Source: Pseudoneobacillus rhizosphaerae | GTDB lineage: Bacteria; Bacillota; Bacilli; Bacillales; Cytobacillaceae | DNA: 64,000 bases | Direction: 5' to 3' | NCBI RefSeq assembly: GCF_917563885.1 | Contig: NZ_CAKJTG010000001.1 | Coordinates: 62,001 to 126,000, forward strand | Shown here: in pieces, positions 8,779 to 16,559 of the stretch | Layout of the letters: every line of letters starts with the position of its first letter | Position numbering within the stretch: position 1 is the first letter of the stretch | Notes under the pieces: generated by a model | Seen by the model: only the letters and a program-made list of their open reading frames with translations | The model's database searches: none | What the model was told of the DNA's origin: nothing | Translations under genes and position numbers: made by a program

Positions 8779-9897
8779 ATGATAAAAAAGTATTTTTCCT
8801 TTCTGAAAAGTTCCGGAATATCTCCATATATATGGAGTGTATTTAGCATACTGCCCTTCTATTTTATTTTCCAGTCTCCTTCCTTGATTGAAAAAATTGT
8901 TGGTACTATTTTGACCGTTATTTTTTTTATATCCTATCGTTTTGCCTTCATTTCAAAAAAATGGCCCGTCTATTTATGGTCATGTATTCTAATCGGAATA
9001 AGTACCGCGATGGCAATTTTGTTTCAATACGTCTACTTTGCTTTCTTTATTGCTTTTTATAATGGGAAAATTAGAAACCAAATTCCGTTCTTGGTTTTAT
9101 ATATTATTCATTTAATCTGCGCCACTATATCAATTAATTATAATGTCGTTCTACAGGAACCATTATTTTTGAAACAATTGCCATTTGTCATTATCATTTG
9201 GATTAGTGCTATTCTCTTACCCTTTAATCTTCGTAATAAAAAGAAACAGGAGAAACTAGAACTACAGCTTAAAGATGCTAATAAAAAAATAGCGGAGCTG
9301 ATTAAACAAGAGGAGCGTCAGCGTATTGCTAGGGATCTTCATGATACACTCGGACAAAAGTTATCATTAATTGGTCTTAAAAGTGATCTAGCAGGAAAAT
9401 TAGTCTATAAAGACCCTGATCAAGCACGTAATGAATTAAAGGATGTACAGCAAACAGCAAGAACGGCCTTAAATGAAGTTCGGAAAATGGTATCGCAAAT
9501 GCGTGGAATTAGATTGAAAGAAGAAATCATTCGCGTAAAACAAATACTTAAAGCTGCCGAGATTGATTTTATATATGAAGAAGAAACAAAATTAACAAAC
9601 GTTTCCTTATTTTTAGAGAATATTTTGAGTATGTGCTTGAAGGAAGCCGTTAACAATGTCGTCAAACACAGCAAAGCTACCTACTGTCGGGTGACGACCA
9701 AGCAATCTTGGAACGAGGTATGTATTATAATTCACGACAATGGAGTGGGAATTGTAGCTGAAAATGATCTCGGAAAAGGCAGTGGACTTCATGGTATAAA
9801 GGAACGTCTCGAATTTGTAAATGGTATTCTAGAAATCAAAGGTGAAAAAGGTACAACGATTATAATCAAAATACCAACAGTAGTAAAACAATCGTAA
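8779..9897 (+). CDS. desK: Membrane-fluidity (cold) sensor histidine kinase DesK
   Basis: This 372-residue sensor kinase has four to five N-terminal transmembrane helices (residues about 15-150), a coiled linker, then a HisKA_3 dimerisation domain with phospho-acceptor His188 in ARDLHDTLGQKLS, and a C-terminal HATPase domain (NVVKHSKA, DNGVGI, GLHGIKERL). Length, the His position and the motif match B. subtilis DesK, which senses membrane order on cooling and phosphorylates DesR. The desR gene follows after 12 nt. Unlike B. subtilis, the target desaturase gene des is not beside it; upstream is dacC. Confidence 0.93.
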   Translation: MIKKYFSFLKSSGISPYIWSVFSILPFYFIFQSPSLIEKIVGTILTVIFFISYRFAFISKKWPVYLWSCILIGISTAMAILFQYVYFAFFIAFYNGKIRNQIPFLVLYIIHLICATISINYNVVLQEPLFLKQLPFVIIIWISAILLPFNLRNKKKQEKLELQLKDANKKIAELIKQEERQRIARDLHDTLGQKLSLIGLKSDLAGKLVYKDPDQARNELKDVQQTARTALNEVRKMVSQMRGIRLKEEIIRVKQILKAAEIDFIYEEETKLTNVSLFLENILSMCLKEAVNNVVKHSKATYCRVTTKQSWNEVCIIIHDNGVGIVAENDLGKGSGLHGIKERLEFVNGILEIKGEKGTTIIIKIPTVVKQS

Positions 9898-9909
9898 GGG
9901 GGAAGGAAT

Positions 9910-10512
9910 ATGATACGTATTGTTATTGCCGAAGATCAACGAATGGTGCTAGGTGCCTTAGGTTCACTTCTTAATTTAGAGGATGACATGGAAGTGGTCG
10001 GAAAGGCTGGTAACGGAGTAGAAGCGATAACACTCGTTAAACAGCTCAAACCAGATATTTGTATAATGGATATTGAAATGCCCGAAAAAAGTGGGCTGGA
10101 TGCAGCTGAAGAGTTACAGGGATTGGGATGCAAAGTAATCATATTAACAACTTTCGCCAGAACAGGTTATTTTCAAAGAGCCATCAAAGCGGGAGTTAGC
10201 GGCTATTTATTGAAGGATAGCCCTAGTGAAGAATTAGCTAGCTCTATTCGTAGTGTAATCGCAGGGAAACGAATTTACGCCCCAGAGTTAATGGATGACT
10301 TTTATAGTGAGGATAATCCTTTAACTGATCGTGAAATGGAAGTATTAGAGCTAGTAGCTGATGGGAAAAATACAAAAGAAATTGCCACTCAGTTAACGAT
10401 CACTGCTGGTACGGTTCGTAATTACATCTCTACGATTTTAGATAAGCTTCAGGTGAAAAATCGAATTGAAGCAATCACTCAATCAAAGGAAAAAGGTTGG
10501 TTTAAAAAATAA
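9910..10512 (+). CDS. desR: NarL-family response regulator DesR
   Basis: This 200-residue response regulator has a receiver domain with acidic pocket (E8, D9), phospho-acceptor Asp54 in CIMDIEMP, Thr (LTTFA) and Lys (YLLKDSP), followed by a LuxR-type helix-turn-helix (PLTDREMEVLELVADGKNTKEIA). The sequence is very close to B. subtilis DesR. It is co-transcribed with desK (12-nt gap, GGGGGAAGG ribosome site). The known role is activating the acyl-lipid desaturase gene on cold shock; in this genome the regulon must lie elsewhere. Confidence 0.93.
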   Translation: MIRIVIAEDQRMVLGALGSLLNLEDDMEVVGKAGNGVEAITLVKQLKPDICIMDIEMPEKSGLDAAEELQGLGCKVIILTTFARTGYFQRAIKAGVSGYLLKDSPSEELASSIRSVIAGKRIYAPELMDDFYSEDNPLTDREMEVLELVADGKNTKEIATQLTITAGTVRNYISTILDKLQVKNRIEAITQSKEKGWFKK

Positions 10513-10529
10513 ATTAGAAACTCTTGCTA

Positions 10530-10565
10530 AGCTAGGCTTATACTTCTTACCTAGGTTTACTTTTC
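10530..10565 (+). terminator. Possible weak terminator after desR
   Basis: An imperfect stem AAGCTAGG / CCTAGGTT (one mismatch) with a 13-nt loop is followed by TACTTTTC. Confidence 0.35.
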
Positions 10566-10614
10566 ATTATATATTTCATACATATTGGGGAGAATTAGTA
10601 AAAAGGTAAATTAG

Positions 10615-11535
10615 GTGAAAACGATGAAGATGTTATCCATTGATGGCGGTGGAATTAGAGGGGTACTTGCGATTAGTATTTTAAAAGCCATTGAAGAGGA
10701 AACAAATCGCCCTATAGCTGATATGTTTGAAGTCATTGCTGGGACCAGTACAGGTTCAATTGTTGCAGCTTCGATCGCATTAAATATAAGCATGGATAAT
10801 ATTCTTGAAAGTTATAAAACGTATGGTGAAAAAATCTTTATCCGTCAAGCGAAAGTAGGCTTGTTTAAAAGTGTCTACAATGATCGTTATTTAAGACGGT
10901 TGTTAAAAAAAGCGTTCGGTGAGAAAACACTAGCCGATATTGAAAAGCCGCTCCTCATACCAGCTGTAGATATTACTCACGGGAAACCTTTTATCCACCG
11001 TTCAAATTATGGTCATGCTGAAAACGGGGACTTATCAATTAAGGTTTGGGATGCTGTTCTGTCCTCTTGTTCTGCACCCGTCTATTTCCCTCCAAATAAT
11101 GTTGAAAATCGGTATTTGTCTATTGATGGGGGATTATGGGCAAATAATCCTTCATTAGTATGTATTACAGATGCAGTCCATTATTTTAATATTAGCCTAG
11201 CGGATATTCATATTCTTTCCATTGGTACAGGTCAGCAAAGAATTGATTTTTCGATAGATTCCGAAAAATATTGGGGAGTCAAACATTGGCTACCATTCCA
11301 TTTTCCATCGATGAAGGTGACACCTAAGCTTCTAGATTTAGCATTAAACCTATCATCTGAGTCCATCTCTTATCATTGTCAGCTTCTTTTAAATGATCAT
11401 TATTTACGAATTAATGGAGAGTTAGGAGAAGAAGTTCCCTTTGATGAAGTAAAGTATATGGCTGAGCTTATTGACTTAGGAAGACAAGTATTCAATAATA
11501 AAAGAGATGAAATTTTATATTTTTTGGAAAATTAA
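10615..11535 (+). CDS. Patatin-like phospholipase/acyl hydrolase
   Basis: This 306-residue patatin-domain protein has the oxyanion loop DGGGIRG (residues 10-16), the nucleophile elbow GTSTG (Ser in G-x-S-x-G, near residue 46) and the dyad Asp in DGGLWANNP (near 177). These are the Ser-Asp hydrolase hallmarks, so it should cleave acyl groups from lipids. There is no signal peptide, so it is cytoplasmic. GTG at 10615 is preferred because AAAAGG lies 8 nt upstream; an ATG at 10624 is the alternative. No cyclic-nucleotide synthase gene is next to it, so nothing points to a CBASS defence effector. Confidence 0.88.
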   Translation: MKTMKMLSIDGGGIRGVLAISILKAIEEETNRPIADMFEVIAGTSTGSIVAASIALNISMDNILESYKTYGEKIFIRQAKVGLFKSVYNDRYLRRLLKKAFGEKTLADIEKPLLIPAVDITHGKPFIHRSNYGHAENGDLSIKVWDAVLSSCSAPVYFPPNNVENRYLSIDGGLWANNPSLVCITDAVHYFNISLADIHILSIGTGQQRIDFSIDSEKYWGVKHWLPFHFPSMKVTPKLLDLALNLSSESISYHCQLLLNDHYLRINGELGEEVPFDEVKYMAELIDLGRQVFNNKRDEILYFLEN

Positions 11536-11610
11536 AGTGTTTGAAAAGATACTGATTAGAAAATACTAAATCATGTAGATTTTTGAAAGCTAAAGAGGAG
11601 TGAACTACAT

Positions 11611-11880
11611 ATGAGTAAAATTGAAGTAGGCGAAATCTTTACCATTAGTGATGAGAACGATGAAGAGCAAGAAGTTGAAATATTAGGTGCTATTAATATT
11701 GAAGGTACAGATTATGTTGCAGTAGGTTTTGTTGAGGATATAAAGGAAGAATCAGAAGATGACATTGATATCTTCTTCTTAAAGGTAGATGAAGATGGTG
11801 ATTTCTCCGCTATCGAAAGTGATGAAGAATTTGATAAAGTAACAACTGCTTTTGATGAGATTTTTGAAGATGAAGAATAA
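11611..11880 (+). CDS. DUF1292 family acidic protein (YrzB-like)
   Basis: This 89-residue, very acidic protein has the DUF1292 pattern: an N-terminal strand-rich part GEIFTISDENDEEQEVEILG, then YVAVGFVE and a Glu/Asp-rich tail. B. subtilis YrzB is a relative but sits beside yrzL/yrrK, so this is probably a paralogue. The molecular function is unknown. A ribosome site AAGAGGAGTG precedes the ATG and a terminator follows. Confidence 0.85.
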   Translation: MSKIEVGEIFTISDENDEEQEVEILGAINIEGTDYVAVGFVEDIKEESEDDIDIFFLKVDEDGDFSAIESDEEFDKVTTAFDEIFEDEE

Positions 11881-11881
11881 A

Positions 11882-11912
11882 GGAGAGGGAGCCATTCCCT
11901 CTCTTTTATTTA
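11882..11912 (+). terminator. Intrinsic terminator between convergent genes
   Basis: The stem GAGAGGGA / TCCCTCTC is followed by TTTTATTTATTTTTT. Confidence 0.85.
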
Positions 11913-11916
11913 TTTT

Positions 11917-12444
11917 TTAAGCTTCTTCTACAGTTGCAATATAAGGTAAATTACGATATTTCTGAGCATAGTCAATACCATAACCAACAATAAACTCATC
12001 TGGAATGACAAAGCCTACATAATCAACCGGTAAATCTATTCGTCGTCTCTCTGGTTTATCTAACAATGTACAAATTTTGATGCTCTTTGGTTTATGCATT
12101 TGGAGATGATCCCGAAGAAAATGTAAAGTAAGGCCACTATCAATAATATCTTCAACGACTAACACATTTTTATTCGTAATATCAGCATCTAGATCTTTTA
12201 AAAGTTTTACTTTTCCTGTCGTTTCGGTTTGATCACTATAGCTAGAAACGGAGATGAAATCGACATTAACATCGCTGTTCATTTGGCGAATTAAGTCTGC
12301 CGCAAATACAAACGAACCCTTTAGAACAACGATTAGAAAAATCGGTTCATTGTTAAAATCTTTTTCGATTTCACTAGCTAGTTCCTTAACTCTTTTTGCA
12401 ATTTCAGCTTCTGATATCATTGTATCTTTTACTTTGTATGGCAC
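11917..12444 (-). CDS. hpt: Hypoxanthine(-guanine) phosphoribosyltransferase
   Basis: This 175-residue purine salvage enzyme converts hypoxanthine or guanine plus PRPP to IMP or GMP. The PRPP-binding motif is VLVVEDIIDSGLTL (near residue 100), and the VLKGSF, CTLLDKP and RNLPYI segments match bacterial HPRT. It starts at GTG with AAGAGGTT upstream. The usual Bacillus hpt lies between tilS and ftsH; this copy is alone between DUF1292 and a GH18 gene, so it is probably a second paralogue. A palindrome 48 nt upstream (12492-12513) may control it. Confidence 0.88.
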   Translation of the reverse strand: MPYKVKDTMISEAEIAKRVKELASEIEKDFNNEPIFLIVVLKGSFVFAADLIRQMNSDVNVDFISVSSYSDQTETTGKVKLLKDLDADITNKNVLVVEDIIDSGLTLHFLRDHLQMHKPKSIKICTLLDKPERRRIDLPVDYVGFVIPDEFIVGYGIDYAQKYRNLPYIATVEEA

Positions 12445-12491
12445 GAATTTAACCTCTTTCTTATTTAAATATATGTAAATAAGGTGAAAAT

Positions 12492-12513
12492 AAATGTAAT
12501 TACCTTTACATTT
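12492..12513. promoter_or_regulatory. Palindrome upstream of hpt
   Basis: A perfect inverted repeat AAATGTAA-N6-TTACATTT lies about 50 nt upstream of the hpt start codon. It has the size and symmetry of a repressor operator; the protein that binds it is unknown. It does not resemble a PurR box. Confidence 0.4.
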
Positions 12514-12551
12514 AATACTATTATTTCTTTAAATACAATTATAATGTTTAA

Positions 12552-12590
12552 GAAAAAATAAAAGAGAGGGCAAAAGATCGCCCTCTAAAA
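12552..12590 (-). terminator. Intrinsic terminator of GH18 gene
   Basis: Read on the minus strand, AGAGGGC / GCCCTCT is followed by CTTTTATTTTTT. Confidence 0.85.
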
Positions 12591-12596
12591 AGTCTA

Positions 12597-13748
12597 CTAA
12601 TTTGTTGTGTCTTTTACGGCCACTAAATTTGCATTAGTAAGAACATTGGAGATGACACTTGTCAAACTATGTTCACCTTTTGAGTCGTGTCCGGCCTCCC
12701 ATACCATCATTCCTCCAAAGCCATAGTCAAGAGCTAGTTTAGTTTTCTTTTGTACGGTAATTTCACCGTTATAATGGTACGTTGTGCCGTTCAATTTTAC
12801 AGTATCCTGACTGGCATTAGCTGGATCTTTATTAATAATCGTTTCATACGATATTTGTTTAATGGATGGGTCTTCAGGTTGGGCATAAAACGGAACACCA
12901 AGAACAAGCTTGTCTTTGGAAATATTATTTTGCTCAAATAAGTTAGTCCAATATTTTACGATGTTCTCGTTGTACGAATACGGAGACAGATTGGCAGCGT
13001 TGTAGCTACCATCCCAATGTCCATCATAGGCCATAATATTCACATGATCTACATGCTGAAACATCGATGAATTGTAGACAACATTGTTGATTTCTGTACC
13101 AGCGACACTATGAACTTTGGCATTTACAGCAATCGATAATTCTATTTCAGCTTTGTGGAGTTTGATACTTAAAGCTTTTGTAAAAAGAGCTAAATTTTTT
13201 GCATCTTCTCTTGAACGAGGGTGCTCAAAATCAATATCAATGCCGTCTAGCTTTTCACGTTCAGCTATACTCACAAGCTCATTTATTAACTTTGTACGTG
13301 ATTGTGTATTTGTAATAGCAGACTTAAAATAATCATACGATTCTCCGCCGCTAATATGATACCAACCACCTATAGCTAAAATCGCTTTAGTGTCCTGTTT
13401 ATGCGCTTTAATAACCATTTTTCTTAAATTTTTTAAAGCGGACTCACCATTCATTAAGAGATGACCGTCTTTTGTTGGATGAGCAAATGAAAAAATAACA
13501 TGTGTTAATTTATCGTAATCAACGACATCTGGATCACGAAAATCCTGAACATAACCGATTAACACTTTTGATTGTTCTTGCTTAATTTCTGGGCTTTGTT
13601 TTACTTCTGGCTGTTTTCCTGAGGGTGATACTTTATCTATAGTTAAGTTTTCAATAGGTTGTTGTTTGTTATAAGAAAATCCTGCAAAGAAACCTCCTGT
13701 AAAGGTAATTAACAATACCAGAGCAAGGAGGAAATGGCGCTTTTTCAT
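12597..13748 (-). CDS. Glycoside hydrolase family 18 protein (chitinase/spore-lysin-like), exported or membrane-anchored
   Basis: This 383-residue protein has an N-terminal membrane segment or signal (residues 5-25), a Lys/Gln/Pro-rich linker to about 60, then a GH18 TIM barrel. The catalytic motif is complete: LDGIDIDFEH with D168, D171, D173 and the acid E175; MAYDGHWDG and WEAG near the C-terminus are further GH18 landmarks. It should cleave beta-1,4-GlcNAc polymers such as chitin oligomers or cortex peptidoglycan. The start is placed at the ATG behind AGGAGG (9-nt spacing); an upstream in-frame ATG at 13859 lacks a ribosome site and would hide the signal segment. Confidence 0.87.
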   Translation of the reverse strand: MKKRHFLLALVLLITFTGGFFAGFSYNKQQPIENLTIDKVSPSGKQPEVKQSPEIKQEQSKVLIGYVQDFRDPDVVDYDKLTHVIFSFAHPTKDGHLLMNGESALKNLRKMVIKAHKQDTKAILAIGGWYHISGGESYDYFKSAITNTQSRTKLINELVSIAEREKLDGIDIDFEHPRSREDAKNLALFTKALSIKLHKAEIELSIAVNAKVHSVAGTEINNVVYNSSMFQHVDHVNIMAYDGHWDGSYNAANLSPYSYNENIVKYWTNLFEQNNISKDKLVLGVPFYAQPEDPSIKQISYETIINKDPANASQDTVKLNGTTYHYNGEITVQKKTKLALDYGFGGMMVWEAGHDSKGEHSLTSVISNVLTNANLVAVKDTTN

Positions 13749-13857
13749 ACGATGTGTCCTCCTAAAGTTTATTTGTCTATAAAAAGTGTAACAGAAAAAT
13801 AGAGTAATAGCGGTGGTAATATTTGCTGAGCATTTTACTTTGAAGCATTGAAAAATC

Positions 13858-13895
13858 AAAAAAGTCGACTATATCTGAGCTAGTCGACGTTTTTT
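13858..13895. terminator. Bidirectional terminator
   Basis: GTCGACTA / TAGTCGAC is flanked by A and T runs on both sides; it contains the stop of the preceding minus-strand gene. Confidence 0.75.
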
Positions 13896-14563
13896 CTCCC
13901 ACTAAATGTAAGTCTAAATTTGTATAATAACCAGGATTGTATTATTGATTCTGTTTCATTATGACAGGCTACCTTATTTAAAAAGTAGAAGTCTGATGGT
14001 TCAACTTCTATTTTGACTATTGGGACTACCGTCTCTCTGCAAATCCATTCATCAAATTGTAAAGGTCCCTTGCTAATAGGACTAAATTTTTGTTCAGGCA
14101 ACAGATAGACCGTACCATTTGTCCATGGATTCTTTTTCAATGTAGGTTCAGTTAGAGAGTAAAAATGGTACTGCTGCTTTCTGTTAGCTGTCATTGAACC
14201 ATTTCTGATACTTCCTAGTAAACTCTTTTTACATAGAACAGCATAAAATGTGGACCATATCGGATCTTTCGTTGCAAAAACAGCTTTGTCCATTTTACCA
14301 TCGAATAATGTTTGTTCCCGAGGTTCAAAGGTTTGAATAAACGGATTGTTTGAACCGTGAAATAGAACCTGTTTGTTGTCTGATAAGTATCGAAGAAACT
14401 TATATTTAGGAATGGAGAGATTGTAATTGATTGTTTTGTCCGGTGAAGCAATAGCACTTTCATATAGTTGATTAAATAAAATTACCTCCTCTTGGCTATT
14501 TACAACTTTTGGAGAAGGGAAAAATAATATATCTAAAATAATAGCAATTAACCATGACTTCAT
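13880..14563 (-). CDS. Uncharacterised protein, possibly with an ADP-ribosyltransferase-like fold
   Basis: This 227-residue protein has a short hydrophobic N-terminus (residues 3-16), which could be a weak signal. Three segments recall the H-Y-E arrangement of PARP-type ADP-ribosyltransferases: QVLFHGSNNP (His near 69), AVFATKDPIWSTFYA (Tyr/Ser near 100-107) and ICRETVVPIVKIEVE (Glu near 180). This reading is by eye and could be wrong; no family was recognised with certainty. A GGGGTGATTAA site precedes the ATG. Neighbours are unrelated (GH18, GNAT), and no antitoxin-like partner is adjacent. Confidence 0.6.
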   Translation of the reverse strand: MKSWLIAIILDILFFPSPKVVNSQEEVILFNQLYESAIASPDKTINYNLSIPKYKFLRYLSDNKQVLFHGSNNPFIQTFEPREQTLFDGKMDKAVFATKDPIWSTFYAVLCKKSLLGSIRNGSMTANRKQQYHFYSLTEPTLKKNPWTNGTVYLLPEQKFSPISKGPLQFDEWICRETVVPIVKIEVEPSDFYFLNKVACHNETESIIQSWLLYKFRLTFSGRKNVD

Positions 14564-14667
14564 TTAATCACCCCTGTTTATTTTATTATAAAGGCTATTA
14601 CCAAAATTTCCTATGTGATATATACTTTTTATATGAAATAAAGATTTATGAATTGGAGTGAAAAAGA

Positions 14668-15135
14668 ATGGAAAAAACTCTTTTAAACAATATAACTATT
14701 AGACCTATAAACAAAGCAGATATCCAACAATTACAAGTTTTGATGCTTCAATACATAGTTGATTTTTATCAACGTCCTAGACCGGATGATGAAGAGTTAA
14801 TAAACCTAATAAATCATTTAATTGAAAATCCATCCATTGGGCTTCAATTTGTTGCAGAAAGAAACGGGGAGCTAATAGGATTTGCTACATTATATTTCAC
14901 GTTTAGTACTCTTCAGGTTAAAAAAGCAGCCATTCTTAATGACTTATATGTGACAGAAAAAGGTAGAGGACAAAAAATAGGAGAGCAATTATTCCAATGT
15001 TGTTTATCACATATTAGGGAGAACGAATTTGCGTATATGACCTGGGAAACGGCTAAAGATAATCTAATTGCCCAAGGCTTATATAATAAATTAGGTGGAA
15101 AAATCTCAGATTGGTTAGTTTACGAAATAGAGTAA
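14668..15135 (+). CDS. GNAT family N-acetyltransferase
   Basis: This 155-residue acetyl-CoA-dependent acyltransferase has motif A, NDLYVTEKGRGQKIGEQLF (R/Q-x-x-G-x-G/A form GRGQKIG), around residues 92-110, and motif B W-x-T-A-x-D-N near 130. The N-terminal residues 10-40 form the usual alpha1-alpha2 substrate lid. It resembles diamine/aminoglycoside-type GNATs, but the acceptor substrate is unknown. A ribosome site GGAGTG precedes the ATG. The serine-hydrolase gene begins 42 nt later and may share the transcript. Confidence 0.85.
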   Translation: MEKTLLNNITIRPINKADIQQLQVLMLQYIVDFYQRPRPDDEELINLINHLIENPSIGLQFVAERNGELIGFATLYFTFSTLQVKKAAILNDLYVTEKGRGQKIGEQLFQCCLSHIRENEFAYMTWETAKDNLIAQGLYNKLGGKISDWLVYEIE

Positions 15136-15177
15136 GGTAGCTAGGATTTTCTGGCGAAGACTGATGGAGGTATGTTC

Positions 15178-16479
15178 ATGGATATGGTCGATTGGGAGAA
15201 GTTAGAACGCTTTATTTCTAAAAAAATGATGGAAGAACACATTGCTGGTGTATCTGTTGGTATTTCTGAGAATGGAGAAACCATTTTTCAAAAGAGCTTT
15301 GGTTTTAGAAATAAGGATTTAAAATTACCTGTTACCCCAGAAACCATTTTTGGAGTTGCTTCTGTAACAAAATCCTTTACCGCGTTAGCCATTATGGAAC
15401 TTGAGAAAAAAGGGCTTTTATCTGTTAAAGATCCTGTTATTAAATATCTTCCAGATTTTAAGATTAACGGTATTGGTGACATGGAGACCATCAAAATTCA
15501 TCATCTTCTATCTCATAGTACAGGAGTACCACCAATGGAGCGGAAGGAACATTTCAATCAATTTCATAATCATTTTACCTATTTGAGAGAGGCTGAAATC
15601 AAGTTACTAGGAGATCCAGGGGATTATTTTAGTTATTGTAATGATACCTTTCTTTTATTAGGAGCCATAATTGAAGAAGTAACAGGTCAACTATTTCGCC
15701 ATTATATAACGAAACAATTTCTTCAGCCACTCGGCATGAACCGTTCTACCTTCAGTTTAGATGAATTGAATACGTTCGAAAATGTGTCTATACCCTATAA
15801 CTATGATCGAAATTTAAATACTTTAGTAGAAGTTAACTGGCCAACTCTAGGAAATTACGAGGTTGGCGGTGGAATTCGTTCTAACGTAGTTGATTTATTA
15901 AAATATGGTCAGGTATATGTAAATGAAGAGAATTCGCATTGCCAAAAAATGTGGGAGCCAGTAATAAGGGTAGGAAGAGACAGCTATTATGGCTATGCTT
16001 TAAATATTACACCTAATTATGCAGGTGAATATACGGTTGTTCAACATGGTGGAGGGCAACCTGGGGTGTCATCCAACTTTGGGTTTATCCCAGAAAGAAA
16101 ACTAGTAGTAACCGTATTAACAAATGTTGGTGGAGTAAGTGTAGGCGAAATTTGGCTAGCAGCTGTAAATACAGCACTTGGGCTTTCAATCGAATACAAA
16201 CTTACTGAGGAACCTAATTTTGAAATGTCACTGAATGATTTAAGAAAATTCGAAGGCATTTATTCATCTAATGAAGGTGATAATGTATCAGTCTATTTGA
16301 ATAATGAAAAGATAATTGCTGAAATAGAAGATCAAACTTTTGAACTTAGAGCTAGTGGTCCCGAAACATTAGTGTTCATTCAAAGCGAAAAGCCAATACG
16401 CTTCTTTTTCGATCAGAACAAAAAACCATGGGCTTTATTTAACGGTTCAAGAATGTTACGCAGGAAACAAAATATTTAA
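15178..16479 (+). CDS. Serine beta-lactamase-fold hydrolase (class C / esterase type)
   Basis: This 433-residue Beta-lactamase (PF00144-type) protein has SxxK as S62-V-T-K65, a YxN-type motif in FSYCND, and H-G-G as QHGGGQPG replacing KTG. A C-terminal lipocalin-like/DUF-type tail spans about residues 350-430. There is no signal peptide, so a cytoplasmic esterase or D-amino-acid peptidase is likelier than drug resistance. The start at 15178 is preferred over ATG 15172 because GGAGG at 15166-15170 is 7 nt from it but only 1 nt from the other. A hairpin terminator follows. Confidence 0.85.
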   Translation: MDMVDWEKLERFISKKMMEEHIAGVSVGISENGETIFQKSFGFRNKDLKLPVTPETIFGVASVTKSFTALAIMELEKKGLLSVKDPVIKYLPDFKINGIGDMETIKIHHLLSHSTGVPPMERKEHFNQFHNHFTYLREAEIKLLGDPGDYFSYCNDTFLLLGAIIEEVTGQLFRHYITKQFLQPLGMNRSTFSLDELNTFENVSIPYNYDRNLNTLVEVNWPTLGNYEVGGGIRSNVVDLLKYGQVYVNEENSHCQKMWEPVIRVGRDSYYGYALNITPNYAGEYTVVQHGGGQPGVSSNFGFIPERKLVVTVLTNVGGVSVGEIWLAAVNTALGLSIEYKLTEEPNFEMSLNDLRKFEGIYSSNEGDNVSVYLNNEKIIAEIEDQTFELRASGPETLVFIQSEKPIRFFFDQNKKPWALFNGSRMLRRKQNI

Positions 16480-16502
16480 TGCTATTAAAAGTAATAGTGA
16501 AT

Positions 16503-16540
16503 GGAGCCAAGGTGTTTAACCAGGGCTCTATTTATTTTTT
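16503..16540 (+). terminator. Intrinsic terminator
   Basis: The stem GAGCC-AA-GG / CC-AG-GGCTC with a small internal loop is followed by TATTTATTTTTT. Confidence 0.65.
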
Positions 16541-16559
16541 ATTTCTATATAACTTTGAA

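Noticed and set aside
10615..11535. Patatin protein as a CBASS (CapV-like) defence effector
   Set aside because: No nucleotidyltransferase or other CBASS gene is adjacent; neighbours are desR and a DUF1292 gene.
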